From the NCBI GenBank assembly GCA_965651595.1, contig CBFGTA010000007.1, positions 1 through 43,387 on the forward strand: a DNA stretch of 43,387 bases. Reading direction: 5' to 3'. Shown one piece after another: positions 8,493 to 15,698 of this stretch. Positions within the stretch are counted from its first letter, which is position 1. Every line of letters starts with the position of its first letter. Made by a program: the position numbers and the translations under genes. Under the pieces are notes generated by a model that saw only the letters and a list, made by a program, of their open reading frames with translations, ran no database searches and was not told where the DNA came from. The stretch comes from CBFGTA01 sp965651595. Lineage in GTDB: Bacteria; Actinomycetota; Actinomycetes; S36-B12; UBA10799.

Positions 8493-8842
8493 CAGGCTCG
8501 GCCAGCGATCGGCGGGGACGGATCGGACTGATTCCCGACGCCTGCACCTCTTGCATGGTCTGCGTGAAGGAATGCCCCGTGTGGTGCTTGTCGCTGACGG
8601 CCGAACGGAACTCGGAGGTGGACGAGCGGGGCCGCACCCGGTCCCGCCTGGTTTTACAATCCTTCACCGTTGACTATTCGCTCTGCATGGACTGTGGGAT
8701 CTGCGTGGACCTATGCCCGACCGACGCATTGGTGTGGACCGACGACAAGTGGCCACCGAGTGCGAGCCGAACCGACCTGATTGGCGAGTTGGCCCAGTCC
8801 GGGCCCGCCCCCGCTACCTCGCCGGACAACCCGGAGCGGTAG
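8489..8842 (+). CDS. NuoI-like 2[4Fe-4S] ferredoxin protein of the KOR-linked module
   Basis: 117-residue bacterial-type ferredoxin-fold protein with two complete cluster motifs: CTSCMVCVKECP (Cys19, 22, 25, 29) and CMDCGICVDLCP (Cys66, 69, 72, 76). The spacing between motifs (~36 residues) fits NuoI (TYKY) proteins better than small soluble ferredoxins, and the position after NuoB- and NuoC-like genes supports this. An extra Cys33 lies just after the first motif. The N-terminal amphipathic helix of true NuoI is missing, so it may be soluble. GTG start overlaps the preceding stop; GAAGGA precedes it. It could be the direct electron acceptor of KorAB or the entry point of ferredoxin electrons (inference). 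Confidence 0.8.
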   Translation: MTGSASDRRGRIGLIPDACTSCMVCVKECPVWCLSLTAERNSEVDERGRTRSRLVLQSFTVDYSLCMDCGICVDLCPTDALVWTDDKWPPSASRTDLIGELAQSGPAPATSPDNPER

Positions 8843-8871
8843 CGAGTGACTGAGCGACAGGCACTTGGTTG

Positions 8872-9363
8872 CTAGCGGTAGTTGGTGAATTGCGTCGCGA
8901 AGTCGAGGTCGGCTTCCCGGACGAGCTTCTGTACCGCCTGCAGGGCGTCACGGGACTTCGACGATACACGGAGTTCGTCGCCTTGGATTTGGACCTTGAC
9001 ACCCTTAGGGCCGTCGTCGCGAATCAGCTTGCCGAGCTTCTTCGCCTGTTCGCTGGAAATCCCGGCCGAGAACTCGCCCGTGATCTTGACGATCTTCCCG
9101 CTGGGGCGCGGGTCGCTGGCGTCGAACGCCTTCAGGGATATCTGCCGTTTGACAATCTTGTCTCGGAACACCTCCAGTGCAGCGCGGGCCCGTTCTTCGG
9201 TTGCCGCGGTGATTTCGACCGACAAGTCCCCGGTCCACTCGATGCTGGCCCCGGTGTTCTTGAAATCGAACCGGGTGGCGAGTTCGCGAGCGGCCTGATT
9301 GAGGGCGTTGTCGGCCTCTTGGCGATCTACTTTGCTGACGATGTCGAAGCTGCTGTCGGCCAT
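8872..9363 (-). CDS. yajQ: YajQ family cyclic-di-GMP/nucleotide-binding protein
   Basis: 163-residue soluble protein of the YajQ (UPF0234) family; members bind nucleotides, and some bind c-di-GMP and act as regulators. The whole length matches: SSFDIVSKVDRQEADNALNQ at the N-terminus, RFDFKNTGASIEW in the middle, and a second half with KIVKITGEFSAGI and the C-terminal DLDFATQFTNYR that is nearly invariant in the family. Start at ATG 9363 with AAAGGGA eight bases upstream. A longer open frame reaches 9675 but would run through the tRNA-Tyr gene and is rejected. Convergent with the NuoI-like gene, 29 bases away, with no clear terminator between. Confidence 0.93.
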   Translation of the reverse strand: MADSSFDIVSKVDRQEADNALNQAARELATRFDFKNTGASIEWTGDLSVEITAATEERARAALEVFRDKIVKRQISLKAFDASDPRPSGKIVKITGEFSAGISSEQAKKLGKLIRDDGPKGVKVQIQGDELRVSSKSRDALQAVQKLVREADLDFATQFTNYR

Positions 9364-9428
9364 GGGGTCCCTTTCTGTGCCCGCGGGTAAGGGCACCGTG
9401 TATTCTGACAGGCGTTTGGTCTGATTAT

Positions 9429-9509
9429 GGCGGGTTGCCCGAGCGGCCAATGGGAGCGGACTGTAAATCCGTCGCGAAAGCTTCAGAGGTTCGAATCCTC
9501 TACCCGCCA
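9429..9509 (+). tRNA. tRNA-Tyr (anticodon GTA)
   Basis: Class II tRNA with long variable arm. Acceptor GGCGGGT (9429-9435) pairs with ACCCGCC (9502-9508), discriminator A at 9509. The anticodon loop CTGTAAA gives GTA. T arm is GAGG-TTCGAAT-CCTC. CCA is not encoded. It lies between yajQ and furA, and its 3' end is only 7 bases before the furA operator. Confidence 0.95.
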
Positions 9510-9516
9510 CTCTAAA

Positions 9517-9553
9517 CTTGACTTGTTCAAGATTAGCTGTCATGCTCGTAGGT
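9517..9553 (+). promoter_or_regulatory. furA promoter with overlapping operator palindrome
   Basis: A perfect inverted repeat CTTGA-CTTGT-TCAAG lies at 9517-9531. It overlaps a -35-like TTGACT (9518-9523). Seventeen bases further is CATGCT (9541-9546), one base from a good -10, which would place transcription start at or next to the ATG at 9554. FurA proteins of mycobacteria and Streptomyces are known to repress their own furA-kat operon from a site in this position; that this palindrome is the operator is inference. Confidence 0.55.
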
Positions 9554-10042
9554 ATGAGATCCGAGGATGAGTTCGCGCAGATGTTGCGCGACCACGCCCT
9601 GCGGGTCACTGCCCCGCGGATAGCTACTTTGCGGGCGCTCGATCGCCACCCCCACGCGGAAACCGAAACCATCATCGCCAGTGTGCGTGATGATTTGCCG
9701 CGCGTGTCCCATCAGGCCGTGTATGACGTTTTGCGAGCGCTCACGGACGCAGGAATCGTGCGTAAGATTCAGCCGGCTGGCTTGGTGGCTCGCTACGAGA
9801 CTCGCGTCGGTGACAACCATCACCACCTGGTCTGTCGTTCCTGTGGAGCGATCGTGGACGTGGATTGTGCCCGTGGGCAGGCCCCGTGTCTGGAAGCCCA
9901 CGACAACTTCGGCTACACGATTGATGAGGCCGAGGTGATCTACTGGGGCACCTGCCAGGACTGCCAGGAGGCTGGAACTACCCCCGATGATGTTGACTCG
10001 ACGGCGGTGCGGTCGGCACCGGCCGCCGCGAGTCTGAGATGA
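9554..10042 (+). CDS. furA: Fur-family peroxide/iron-responsive repressor FurA
   Basis: 162-residue Fur-family regulator, the redox- and metal-sensing repressor normally encoded before katG in actinobacteria. N-terminal winged helix (LRVTAPRIATLRAL, VSHQAVYDVLRALTDAGIVRK) is followed by the metal-binding dimerisation domain with DNHHHLVCRSCG (His89-91, Cys94, Cys97) and a second CxxC pair at Cys134/Cys137 (GTCQDC). The two CxxC pairs form a structural zinc site. Start: ATG 9554 fits family N-termini and the predicted leaderless promoter. The upstream ATG at 9542 and TTG at 9518 would extend into the operator. katG follows after 75 bases. Confidence 0.92.
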   Translation: MRSEDEFAQMLRDHALRVTAPRIATLRALDRHPHAETETIIASVRDDLPRVSHQAVYDVLRALTDAGIVRKIQPAGLVARYETRVGDNHHHLVCRSCGAIVDVDCARGQAPCLEAHDNFGYTIDEAEVIYWGTCQDCQEAGTTPDDVDSTAVRSAPAAASLR

Positions 10043-10117
10043 ACAAGTCAGCGCGGCACAAGCCGCCGCAGGTACCCGTCGTCGGCGCGACGGATGCCCC
10101 ACACCGGAAGGAAGCCA

Positions 10118-12355
10118 ATGTCGGATAACAGCGAGATCATGGAAGAAATCAACGAGGACTCAGCGGCGGGCGGGTGCCCGGTTGCCCACCACCAGATGCC
10201 GCACCCTTCGGAAGGTTCCGCCAACGAGCGCTGGTGGCCCGATCGACTCAACCTCAAGATTTTGGCGAAGAATCCCGACGTCGCAAATCCGCTCGGAGCG
10301 GATTTTGACTATGCCGAGGCCTTCGAATCCATTGATCTCTCTGCACTCAAAGCCGACATTGCCGCCACGCTGCGTGATTCACAAGACTGGTGGCCAGCTG
10401 ACTTCGGCCACTACGGGCCGTTCATGATCCGGATGGCGTGGCACAGTGCCGGTACCTATCGAGTGAGTGATGGGCGCGGCGGCGCTGGGGCCGGTCAGCA
10501 ACGCTTCGCCCCCCTGAACAGTTGGCCCGACAACGTCAACCTCGACAAGGCCCGTCGACTGCTGTGGCCGATCAAGAAGAAGTACGGGCAGTCGCTGTCG
10601 TGGGCGGACCTGATGATTCTGGCTGGCAACGTCGCCCTAGAAGATATGGGCTTCGCGACCGTCGGTTTTGCCGGTGGCCGGGCCGACGTGTGGGAGCCAG
10701 ACGAGGACGTCTACTGGGGTCCTGAGTCCGAGTGGCTCGGAGATGAACGCTACACCGGTGAGCGTGATCTCGAGAACCCCCTGGCTGCAGTCCAGATGGG
10801 GCTGATCTACGTCAACCCCGAAGGCCCCAACGGCAATCCCGACCCCTTGGCTGCGGCCCGAGACATCCGCGAAACATTCGGGCGCATGGCGATGAACGAC
10901 GAAGAAACTGTTGCGCTCATCGCTGGCGGGCATACCTTCGGCAAGACCCACGGCGCTGCAGACCCAGATCGCTACGTGGGTCGTGAACCCGAAGGTGCGC
11001 CCATCGAAGAGCAAGGCCTGGGTTGGCGCAGCTCCTATGGTACTGGGCACGGCGGAGACACCATCTCGAGTGGCCTCGAGGTGACCTGGACATCGACGCC
11101 CACCCGTTGGTCCAACAACTTCTTCTGGAACCTGTTCGGCTATGACTGGGAACTCAGCCAAAGCCCGGCTGGCGCGAAGCAGTGGGTTCCCAAGAACGGC
11201 GCCGGAGCCAACTCGATCCCCGACGCGCACGATCCTGACAAGCGTCACGTTCCGACCATGTTGACAACAGACCTAGCACTGAGGTTTGACCCGGTCTACG
11301 AGAAGATTTCTCGCCGCTTCTACGAGCATCCCGAGGAATTCGAGGCGGCCTTTGCCCGTGCCTGGTTCAAACTCACGCACCGCGATATGGGGCCGGTCAG
11401 CCGATACCGGGGCTCAGAAGTCCCCTCCGAAACATTCCTTTGGCAAGACCCCATCCCGTCCGCGGCTGGTGCAGCCATTGACGCCACAGATGTCGGCACG
11501 CTCAAGCAGCAGGCGCTGGCATCCGGTGTTCCAGCCGAACAGTTCATCCAGACGGCCTGGGCAGCAGCTGCCACCTTCCGTTCCAGTGACAAGCGCGGCG
11601 GCGTCAACGGCGGTCGCATTCGGCTGGAGCCGGAAGTCAGCTGGGAGGTTAACAACCCCGAACAGCTCCTCCAGGTGTTGGCCACACTTGAGCAGATTCA
11701 GCAGCGCTTCAATGCTGACAATGCCCCCAAGGCCGTATCCATCGCGGATCTCGTTGTCATCGCCGGTGCGGCTGCCGTGGAAAAGGCTGCTCGCGCTGCA
11801 GGGGTTGAAGTGTCGGTGCCGGTGACGACCGGACGGGCCGATGCGTCCCAGGAGGAAACCGACATCGAATCGCGGAGCTTCCTGGAGCCTCGCCACGATG
11901 GCTTCCGCAACTATCTCGGCAAGGGCAATCGCCTGCGGGCCGAGTTCTTGCTCGTTGATCGCGCCAATCTGCTTGGTGTGAGTGCCCCAGAAATGACGGC
12001 CCTCGTTGGGGGTCTGCGGGTGCTCGGCGGCAACTACGACAACAGTTCCCTTGGCGTGTTCACAGATCGCCCCGGCGTCTTGAGCACCGACTTCTTCACC
12101 AATCTGCTAGATATGGGAACCACGTGGTCAGCTGTTGACGAGCAAGGCGAGCTGTTCGAAGGTAAGGATCGCCGCACCGGGGAATCTCGTTGGTCGGCCA
12201 CGCGCGTGGACCTGATCTTCGGGTCGAACTCGCAGCTGCGGGCCCTCGCGGAGGTCTATGCCGCCGACGACGCTGCAGAGAAGTTCGTCCACGATTTCGT
12301 GGCGGCATGGACGAAGGTGATGGACGCGGATCGATTCGATCTGCACCGCTCGTAG
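10118..12355 (+). CDS. katG: catalase-peroxidase
   Basis: Bifunctional heme enzyme that removes hydrogen peroxide and organic peroxides. 745 residues, two tandem peroxidase-like domains. The distal site RMAWHSAGTYR gives Arg105, Trp108 and His109. Tyr231 (LIYVNPEGPNG) and Met257 (GRMAMN) complete the Trp-Tyr-Met adduct needed for catalase activity. The proximal heme ligand is His272 in GGHTFGKTHG. The residue equal to M. tuberculosis Ser315 is serine (TISSGLE). The C-terminal domain (from ~430) keeps the fold but lacks heme residues, as usual. Start ATG 10118 has GGAAGGAA seven bases upstream. Probably regulated by FurA through the operon promoter. A strong terminator follows. Confidence 0.97.
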   Translation: MSDNSEIMEEINEDSAAGGCPVAHHQMPHPSEGSANERWWPDRLNLKILAKNPDVANPLGADFDYAEAFESIDLSALKADIAATLRDSQDWWPADFGHYGPFMIRMAWHSAGTYRVSDGRGGAGAGQQRFAPLNSWPDNVNLDKARRLLWPIKKKYGQSLSWADLMILAGNVALEDMGFATVGFAGGRADVWEPDEDVYWGPESEWLGDERYTGERDLENPLAAVQMGLIYVNPEGPNGNPDPLAAARDIRETFGRMAMNDEETVALIAGGHTFGKTHGAADPDRYVGREPEGAPIEEQGLGWRSSYGTGHGGDTISSGLEVTWTSTPTRWSNNFFWNLFGYDWELSQSPAGAKQWVPKNGAGANSIPDAHDPDKRHVPTMLTTDLALRFDPVYEKISRRFYEHPEEFEAAFARAWFKLTHRDMGPVSRYRGSEVPSETFLWQDPIPSAAGAAIDATDVGTLKQQALASGVPAEQFIQTAWAAAATFRSSDKRGGVNGGRIRLEPEVSWEVNNPEQLLQVLATLEQIQQRFNADNAPKAVSIADLVVIAGAAAVEKAARAAGVEVSVPVTTGRADASQEETDIESRSFLEPRHDGFRNYLGKGNRLRAEFLLVDRANLLGVSAPEMTALVGGLRVLGGNYDNSSLGVFTDRPGVLSTDFFTNLLDMGTTWSAVDEQGELFEGKDRRTGESRWSATRVDLIFGSNSQLRALAEVYAADDAAEKFVHDFVAAWTKVMDADRFDLHRS

Positions 12356-12381
12356 TTGGCCCGATCCCCCGTCAGCTAGAT

Positions 12382-12417
12382 GCAGGCGGCCCTACCAGGT
12401 TCGGTAGGGCCGCCTGC
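12382..12417. terminator. strong bidirectional terminator after katG
   Basis: Perfect 15-base inverted repeat (GCAGGCGGCCCTACC / GGTAGGGCCGCCTGC) with a 6-base AGGTTC loop, between the convergent katG and the membrane gene at 12441-12962. There is no long T run, as is common in high-GC actinobacteria. Confidence 0.88.
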
Positions 12418-12440
12418 GGCATTTCTACACCCAACTTGGA

Positions 12441-12962
12441 CTAGGCGATGAGCTTGGCAATGATGACTGCCGCGCAGATCGCCACGCTCGCGACTGCCCA
12501 CCCGATGGTGCGGAGCCAGGTGGCGCCGCCGCGTCGGACCGAGTAGCCTGAAACCCCGGCGAGCAGAAGGCTCAGGGCCACAATCGTGATGGCGATGCCC
12601 ATCCCCACACTCAAACCCATGTCTTCAAAGAACTCGCTGAGCATCTCGACGATGATGCCGGGGCTGAAAATGGCCACCACGTTGAGAATCACTCGTCCCC
12701 AATCGATGGCCTCAGCCCGCGAGCGGTGCATCAGGACCAGGGCCCAGGAGTGGGCGATACCCACTGCCAGACAGCTGCCCAGGGCCAGGATGGACATCTC
12801 GTCGAAGCTCTCGACATAGTTCTTCATCCCACTCGCGGCCAAGATCGCGATTGTGGTGATAGTGGCATAGATCGATAGCTCGACAGTCTCGGCCCGCTGG
12901 TGATCGAGGCGGCGGGTACGTTCGTCGTCGGAAGGCTCCGGCTTGACCATCGAATCCGACAT
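12441..12962 (-). CDS. five-helix integral membrane protein of unknown function
   Basis: 173 residues. An N-terminal soluble, charged part (1-25, with ERTRRLDHQRAETVE) is followed by about five membrane segments near residues 28-46, 57-79, 90-108, 115-139 and 148-171. I do not recognise the family. Small conserved-looking loop residues are HSWALVLMHRSRAE and DWGRVILN. Start: ATG 12962 has an excellent AGGAGGGG Shine-Dalgarno; a start 30 bases upstream has none. Convergent with katG and transcribed away from the export locus, so a shared role with either is not indicated. Confidence 0.7.
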   Translation of the reverse strand: MSDSMVKPEPSDDERTRRLDHQRAETVELSIYATITTIAILAASGMKNYVESFDEMSILALGSCLAVGIAHSWALVLMHRSRAEAIDWGRVILNVVAIFSPGIIVEMLSEFFEDMGLSVGMGIAITIVALSLLLAGVSGYSVRRGGATWLRTIGWAVASVAICAAVIIAKLIA

Positions 12963-13289
12963 CGCCCCTCCTCTCCTAACGCTGCACGCCAAAGGGCCAC
13001 AACTCGGCAGAGTCTAGCCAGGCTAGTCGCCTTCGGCATCCGTGACTTCCCACTCTGTGTCATGTGCACAGGCCAGTGGCAGCTAGTCGCGGGAGAGAAG
13101 GTCAATGCGGTTCGTGCGTTTCGGGCTGTATCGACACACAAAACCCACCAGTACGCAGCGTGACCAATATCCGGGAACTAGCTACTCGGAGTGACGAAGC
13201 ATGGTGGAAAGTCGATCGGACTCAACTAGTGAGGCACCTCGGTGGTGGGTAGCCCGGTTGGATGGATTCCCCAGGCGTTGGCGCGCTGA

Positions 13290-13305
13290 TCATACGAAAG
13301 TATGA
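13290..13305 (+). other. hairpin with GAAA tetraloop
   Basis: TCATAC-GAAA-GTATGA: a perfect 6-bp stem closed by a GNRA tetraloop, unusually AT-rich for this genome. It lies about 80 bases before the candidate promoter, so it could belong to a longer structured RNA or be an operator palindrome. No downstream gene start is near. Confidence 0.4.
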
Positions 13306-13368
13306 AGAACAATGGTGAAATTGCGGCGTAGATCACCTAGGGTCACCCATTTGCTCGTCGAATGCGGC

Positions 13369-13397
13369 TTGTTCGCAGTTGAATCCTCACGTACAGT
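13369..13397 (+). promoter_or_regulatory. candidate promoter of the export locus
   Basis: TTGTTC (13369-13374) and TACAGT (13392-13397) are separated by exactly 17 bases. Predicted transcription start is ~13404, giving a 5' leader of about 205 bases that would begin with the stem-loop at 13409. The -35 match is weak (3 of 6), so this is tentative. Confidence 0.35.
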
Positions 13398-13408
13398 AGT
13401 CCCAGCGG

Positions 13409-13460
13409 AGAAAGTGGCAATCTCCTCACAATTTTTCCGACGTGAGAGGTTTCACTTTCT
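13409..13460 (+). other. stem-loop in the predicted 5' leader
   Basis: Outer arms AGAAAGTG (13409-13416) and CACTTTCT (13453-13460) pair perfectly over 8 bp. Inner arms CTCAC (13425-13429) and GTGAG (13442-13446) pair over 5 bp, with an AT-rich loop AATTTTTCCGAC between them. It may protect the mRNA or be part of a regulatory RNA. It does not fit a riboswitch consensus I know. Confidence 0.45.
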
Positions 13461-13610
13461 GTCACCGGGGAATCCCGTGAGTGGGACGAACGGACCGCCC
13501 CACCGCGAGACAACTTCAGATAGCCCACGTGCCCGGGTGGTCATCGCCCTAGCACACCAACCCGGTGGACTACAGGCAGTGCCCGCCACCAATACTCCAA
13601 GGAGAAAGTT

Positions 13611-14057
13611 ATGGCAATCAGGATCGCAGGTAAGGAAATCGCTGGCAGCAAGCTGGTTCTGGCCGCTGCCGCTGGCGTCGTCGCCACCGGTGCTGTCGCC
13701 GCTTCGGCCGCCAGCCTCGGCACCCTCAACGCCGAAAGCCTCGGCACCAGCTCCACTGTCGTGGCAGCTTGCCAGGACGGTGGAGGAGAGATCGATATTG
13801 CCTGGGGTGAACCCACCTACGCTGGCAATGCCAACCCCGCGAACAGCACCTACAACGTAGCGACTGTTGACTTCAGCAATGTCGAAGCAGCTTGCGACGG
13901 CCTGTCCTACAAGGTGACCTTGGCCGACGACACCGGTGCTTCAATCGGTGAAGTAGACGACACAGTGTCGCTGACTGCTGGCGAGTTCACGGCCACCTTT
14001 GCCCCTGCCGTCGACTCCAAGGCCGTCGAGCAGGTCACGCTGACCATCTACGGCTAA
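13611..14057 (+). CDS. exported protein with AASLG-type signal, first substrate of the export locus
   Basis: 148 residues. A short basic start (MAIRIAGKEIAGSK) leads into a hydrophobic core (~15-31), then ASAASLGTLNAESLGTSS (~31-48) and Cys54. The mature part has a second cysteine at 95 (EAACDGL) and alternating beta-strand-like segments ending VTLTIYG. The same pattern, signal + AASLGxL + GxSS + Cys + ...CxG, recurs in the proteins at 14207 and 15291, so the two cysteines probably form a disulfide in a small beta-sandwich (inference). It is acidic and short, like subunits of SipW-processed surface fibres (TasA/camelysin idea), but no direct similarity to TasA is seen. Strong AAGGAGAAAG Shine-Dalgarno. 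A terminator follows it, separating it from the other genes. Confidence 0.75.
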   Translation: MAIRIAGKEIAGSKLVLAAAAGVVATGAVAASAASLGTLNAESLGTSSTVVAACQDGGGEIDIAWGEPTYAGNANPANSTYNVATVDFSNVEAACDGLSYKVTLADDTGASIGEVDDTVSLTAGEFTATFAPAVDSKAVEQVTLTIYG

Positions 14058-14074
14058 GCACAACCGTAGGCACG

Positions 14075-14111
14075 CTGATGGGTGGGTGGGCAAAGCCCTC
14101 CCACCCATCAG
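14075..14111 (+). terminator. strong hairpin after the first export substrate gene
   Basis: CTGATGGGTGGG (14075-14086) pairs perfectly with CCCACCCATCAG (14100-14111). The inner GGGC-AAA-GCCC continues the stem after one T-T mismatch. There is no T run. Partial readthrough would set a high ratio of the first substrate to the downstream peptidases and substrates (inference). Confidence 0.8.
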
Positions 14112-14206
14112 TCGTCTCAAAGGTCGTCAGTTTCGAACTGGGTGACTGACTCAACTGGCCTGTAGCTTCCCAATCACATCACCAAAGGAACTGCGAAGGA
14201 GGGGTC

Positions 14207-14677
14207 ATGGACTCGACACCAACGCCCGCCCCGTCGCGATTCCGCTGGTCACGGGGGAAGCAGATCGCAGTTGCCATTCTGGCGGCCGTGGGAGTCGGGG
14301 CAATCGTGACTGCCTCCGCCGCCTCCCTGGGGCCGTTGAACCCGCAAGGAATCGGCACGTCAGCATCTGAGGCCGCAGCGTGCACCAACAGCGGTCTCGG
14401 ATGGGACTGGCCGGCGGGGGGAATCAGCTTTGACCCCAACGCTGGCAACGGCAACTACGTCTACAACCAGGTGCGCGTCACCGGAATCCCCGCCAGCTGC
14501 GCTGGCGCGACGGGCTCCGTGACAGTCGCCGACAGCGACACCAACACCGAACTGGCAACCAAGGCCATCAGCGTGCCAGGAGATTGCAGCAACTGTTCGG
14601 TCACCGTAACCCTCGACTCGGCCGTGCGGGTCAGCCCCACCAACCGGGTAGCGATCGTCCTGGTAGGCGGGGCCTAA
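14207..14677 (+). CDS. exported protein with AASLG-type signal, second substrate
   Basis: 156 residues. Basic N-region (RFRWSRGKQ), hydrophobic core ~20-34, then TASAASLGPLNPQGIGTSASE (~35-55, in parts). Cysteines at 59 and 98 (ASCAG) match those of the first substrate; an additional pair at 127 and 130 (DCSNCS) is unique. The domain pattern YVYNQVRVTGI...CAG...VTVAD parallels the genes at 13611 and 15291. AAGGAGGGG Shine-Dalgarno seven bases before ATG. The signal peptidase gene follows after 10 bases, so the two are co-transcribed. Confidence 0.72.
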   Translation: MDSTPTPAPSRFRWSRGKQIAVAILAAVGVGAIVTASAASLGPLNPQGIGTSASEAAACTNSGLGWDWPAGGISFDPNAGNGNYVYNQVRVTGIPASCAGATGSVTVADSDTNTELATKAISVPGDCSNCSVTVTLDSAVRVSPTNRVAIVLVGGA

Positions 14678-14687
14678 AGAGTCAGCC

Positions 14688-15266
14688 ATGACTCGCTCGC
14701 ACGCCCACTCATCGGGGGCCTCCCCACCGCAGGGAGCTGGAATACTTCGCCTCATCACCATCGAGCAGTCGCCCCACGACTCAATTTCACCCACAACAGT
14801 TCGTCGGACGCTAGCGATATTGGCCCTCACGGCTCTGGTCGCCATCGTGTGGCCCACCCACTGGTGGGGCGCCAGTAGTTACGTGGTGGTGGCCGGGCCT
14901 TCGATGCAGCCAGTTCTCAACGACGGTGATTTCGTTTGGGCTCAGCGTTCAGTCGGCGGGCGGTATGAGCCGGGCGACGTGATTGTGTTTCGGGCCCCAG
15001 AGGTGGGCGGACCGCGGGTGATCCACCGAGTCATCAGCGTCGATGACGACGGCATTATCCGCACCCAGGGCGACAACAAGGACTCACCCGACCCGTGGGA
15101 GATCACGTCCGAGCAGGTCGACGGGCGAATGATCGTGGTTGTCCCCGCTGTCGGTGGAATGATGGCCTCAGGTGGCTTCGCGATTGGCCTCGGCCTCGCC
15201 GCGGCAGCGATCGTGGTGACCCTGCTGTGGCCGCGACGCACACGCGACACACAGAAGATCAACTGA
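14688..15266 (+). CDS. signal peptidase I of the ER/SipW (Ser-His) type, first copy
   Basis: 192-residue membrane peptidase with a helix at ~41-57 and a second at ~160-181. The catalytic serine is Ser72 in AGPSMQP. The general base is histidine, not lysine: His113 in RVIHRVISV. TQGDNKDSPDPW supplies the conserved Asp135. These are the features of the S26B (archaeal, ER, SipW) group rather than of ordinary bacterial LepB. Such enzymes in Firmicutes cleave special substrates encoded beside them, so the neighbouring AASLG proteins are its likely substrates. Start at ATG 14688 has no clear Shine-Dalgarno; internal starts are possible because the first ~35 residues are low-complexity. Confidence 0.85.
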   Translation: MTRSHAHSSGASPPQGAGILRLITIEQSPHDSISPTTVRRTLAILALTALVAIVWPTHWWGASSYVVVAGPSMQPVLNDGDFVWAQRSVGGRYEPGDVIVFRAPEVGGPRVIHRVISVDDDGIIRTQGDNKDSPDPWEITSEQVDGRMIVVVPAVGGMMASGGFAIGLGLAAAAIVVTLLWPRRTRDTQKIN

Positions 15267-15290
15267 GGTAGTGGCGAGGGAGGTGAGGAC

Positions 15291-15698
15291 GTGTCTCGCA
15301 CGCGCGTTGTGCTCATCGCTGTTTTGGCTCTGATCTTGGGCGCCAGCGTGGTGACGGCCTCCGCCGCCAGCCTCGGCGTCTTGCAGGCCGACCGAATGGG
15401 GGCGTCCTCGGCCGCCGTGCCAGGCTGCTCGGCCGGGACGATTCCTGTGTCGCTCGCGTCCTCCTACAGCCTCGCGAACGGCTACCGCATCGCGTCCGTG
15501 AGGTTTGGGGCAAGTAACTTCGGGACCTGCGCGGGCAAGCGCGTGTCGATCAGCGCCCTCGACGCCAATGATGTCGTCATCGGAACTCCGATCGTCACCA
15601 CCAACTTCCAGCCCGCCACCGACTACTCGTTCTCCAGCCCGCAACCTGCCATCACCGACTTACCAGGCAAACAGGTCCGCATCGTGGTGGTGTCATGA
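15291..15698 (+). CDS. exported protein with AASLG-type signal, third substrate
   Basis: 135 residues. MSRTR then a hydrophobic core (~6-20), VTASAASLGVLQADRMGASS (~21-40) and Cys46, with the second conserved cysteine at 80 (TCAG). Later strands (GYRIASVRFG, KRVSISALD, KQVRIVVVS) follow the same order as in the first two substrates. GTG start with a good GGGAGGTGAGG upstream. Its stop overlaps the next start (ATGA), so expression is coupled to the fourth substrate and second peptidase. Confidence 0.72.
   Translation: MSRTRVVLIAVLALILGASVVTASAASLGVLQADRMGASSAAVPGCSAGTIPVSLASSYSLANGYRIASVRFGASNFGTCAGKRVSISALDANDVVIGTPIVTTNFQPATDYSFSSPQPAITDLPGKQVRIVVVS

Larger units (their letters stand above)
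12963..13610. other. long regulatory/leader region before the export locus
   Basis: No convincing gene in about 650 bases. It contains the divergent promoter for the membrane gene, a GAAA-tetraloop hairpin (13290-13305), a promoter candidate (13369-13397) and a long stem-loop (13409-13460). The stretch 13461-13590 is rich in CCC/GGG runs with short complementary pieces (CCGGGG/CCCGTG, CCGCCCC) but gave no structure I can name. The final 20 bases hold the AAGGAGAAAG Shine-Dalgarno of the gene at 13611. Confidence 0.5.

Noticed and set aside
9364..9675. Longer reading frame of yajQ extending upstream
   Set aside because: It runs antisense through tRNA-Tyr and the furA promoter, and the family N-terminus MADSSFDIVSK fits ATG 9363 with a good Shine-Dalgarno.
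13400..13560. Resemblance to the ydaO (c-di-AMP) or GEMM (c-di-GMP) riboswitch
   Set aside because: Isolated pieces such as GGGGAATCC and GACGAACGG look similar, but the conserved core order of ydaO and the GCAAAGC element of GEMM are missing.
13312..13860. Plus-strand open frame of 182 codons overlapping the first export substrate
   Set aside because: It covers the leader and runs out of frame through the gene at 13611, which has a clear Shine-Dalgarno, signal peptide and relatives nearby.
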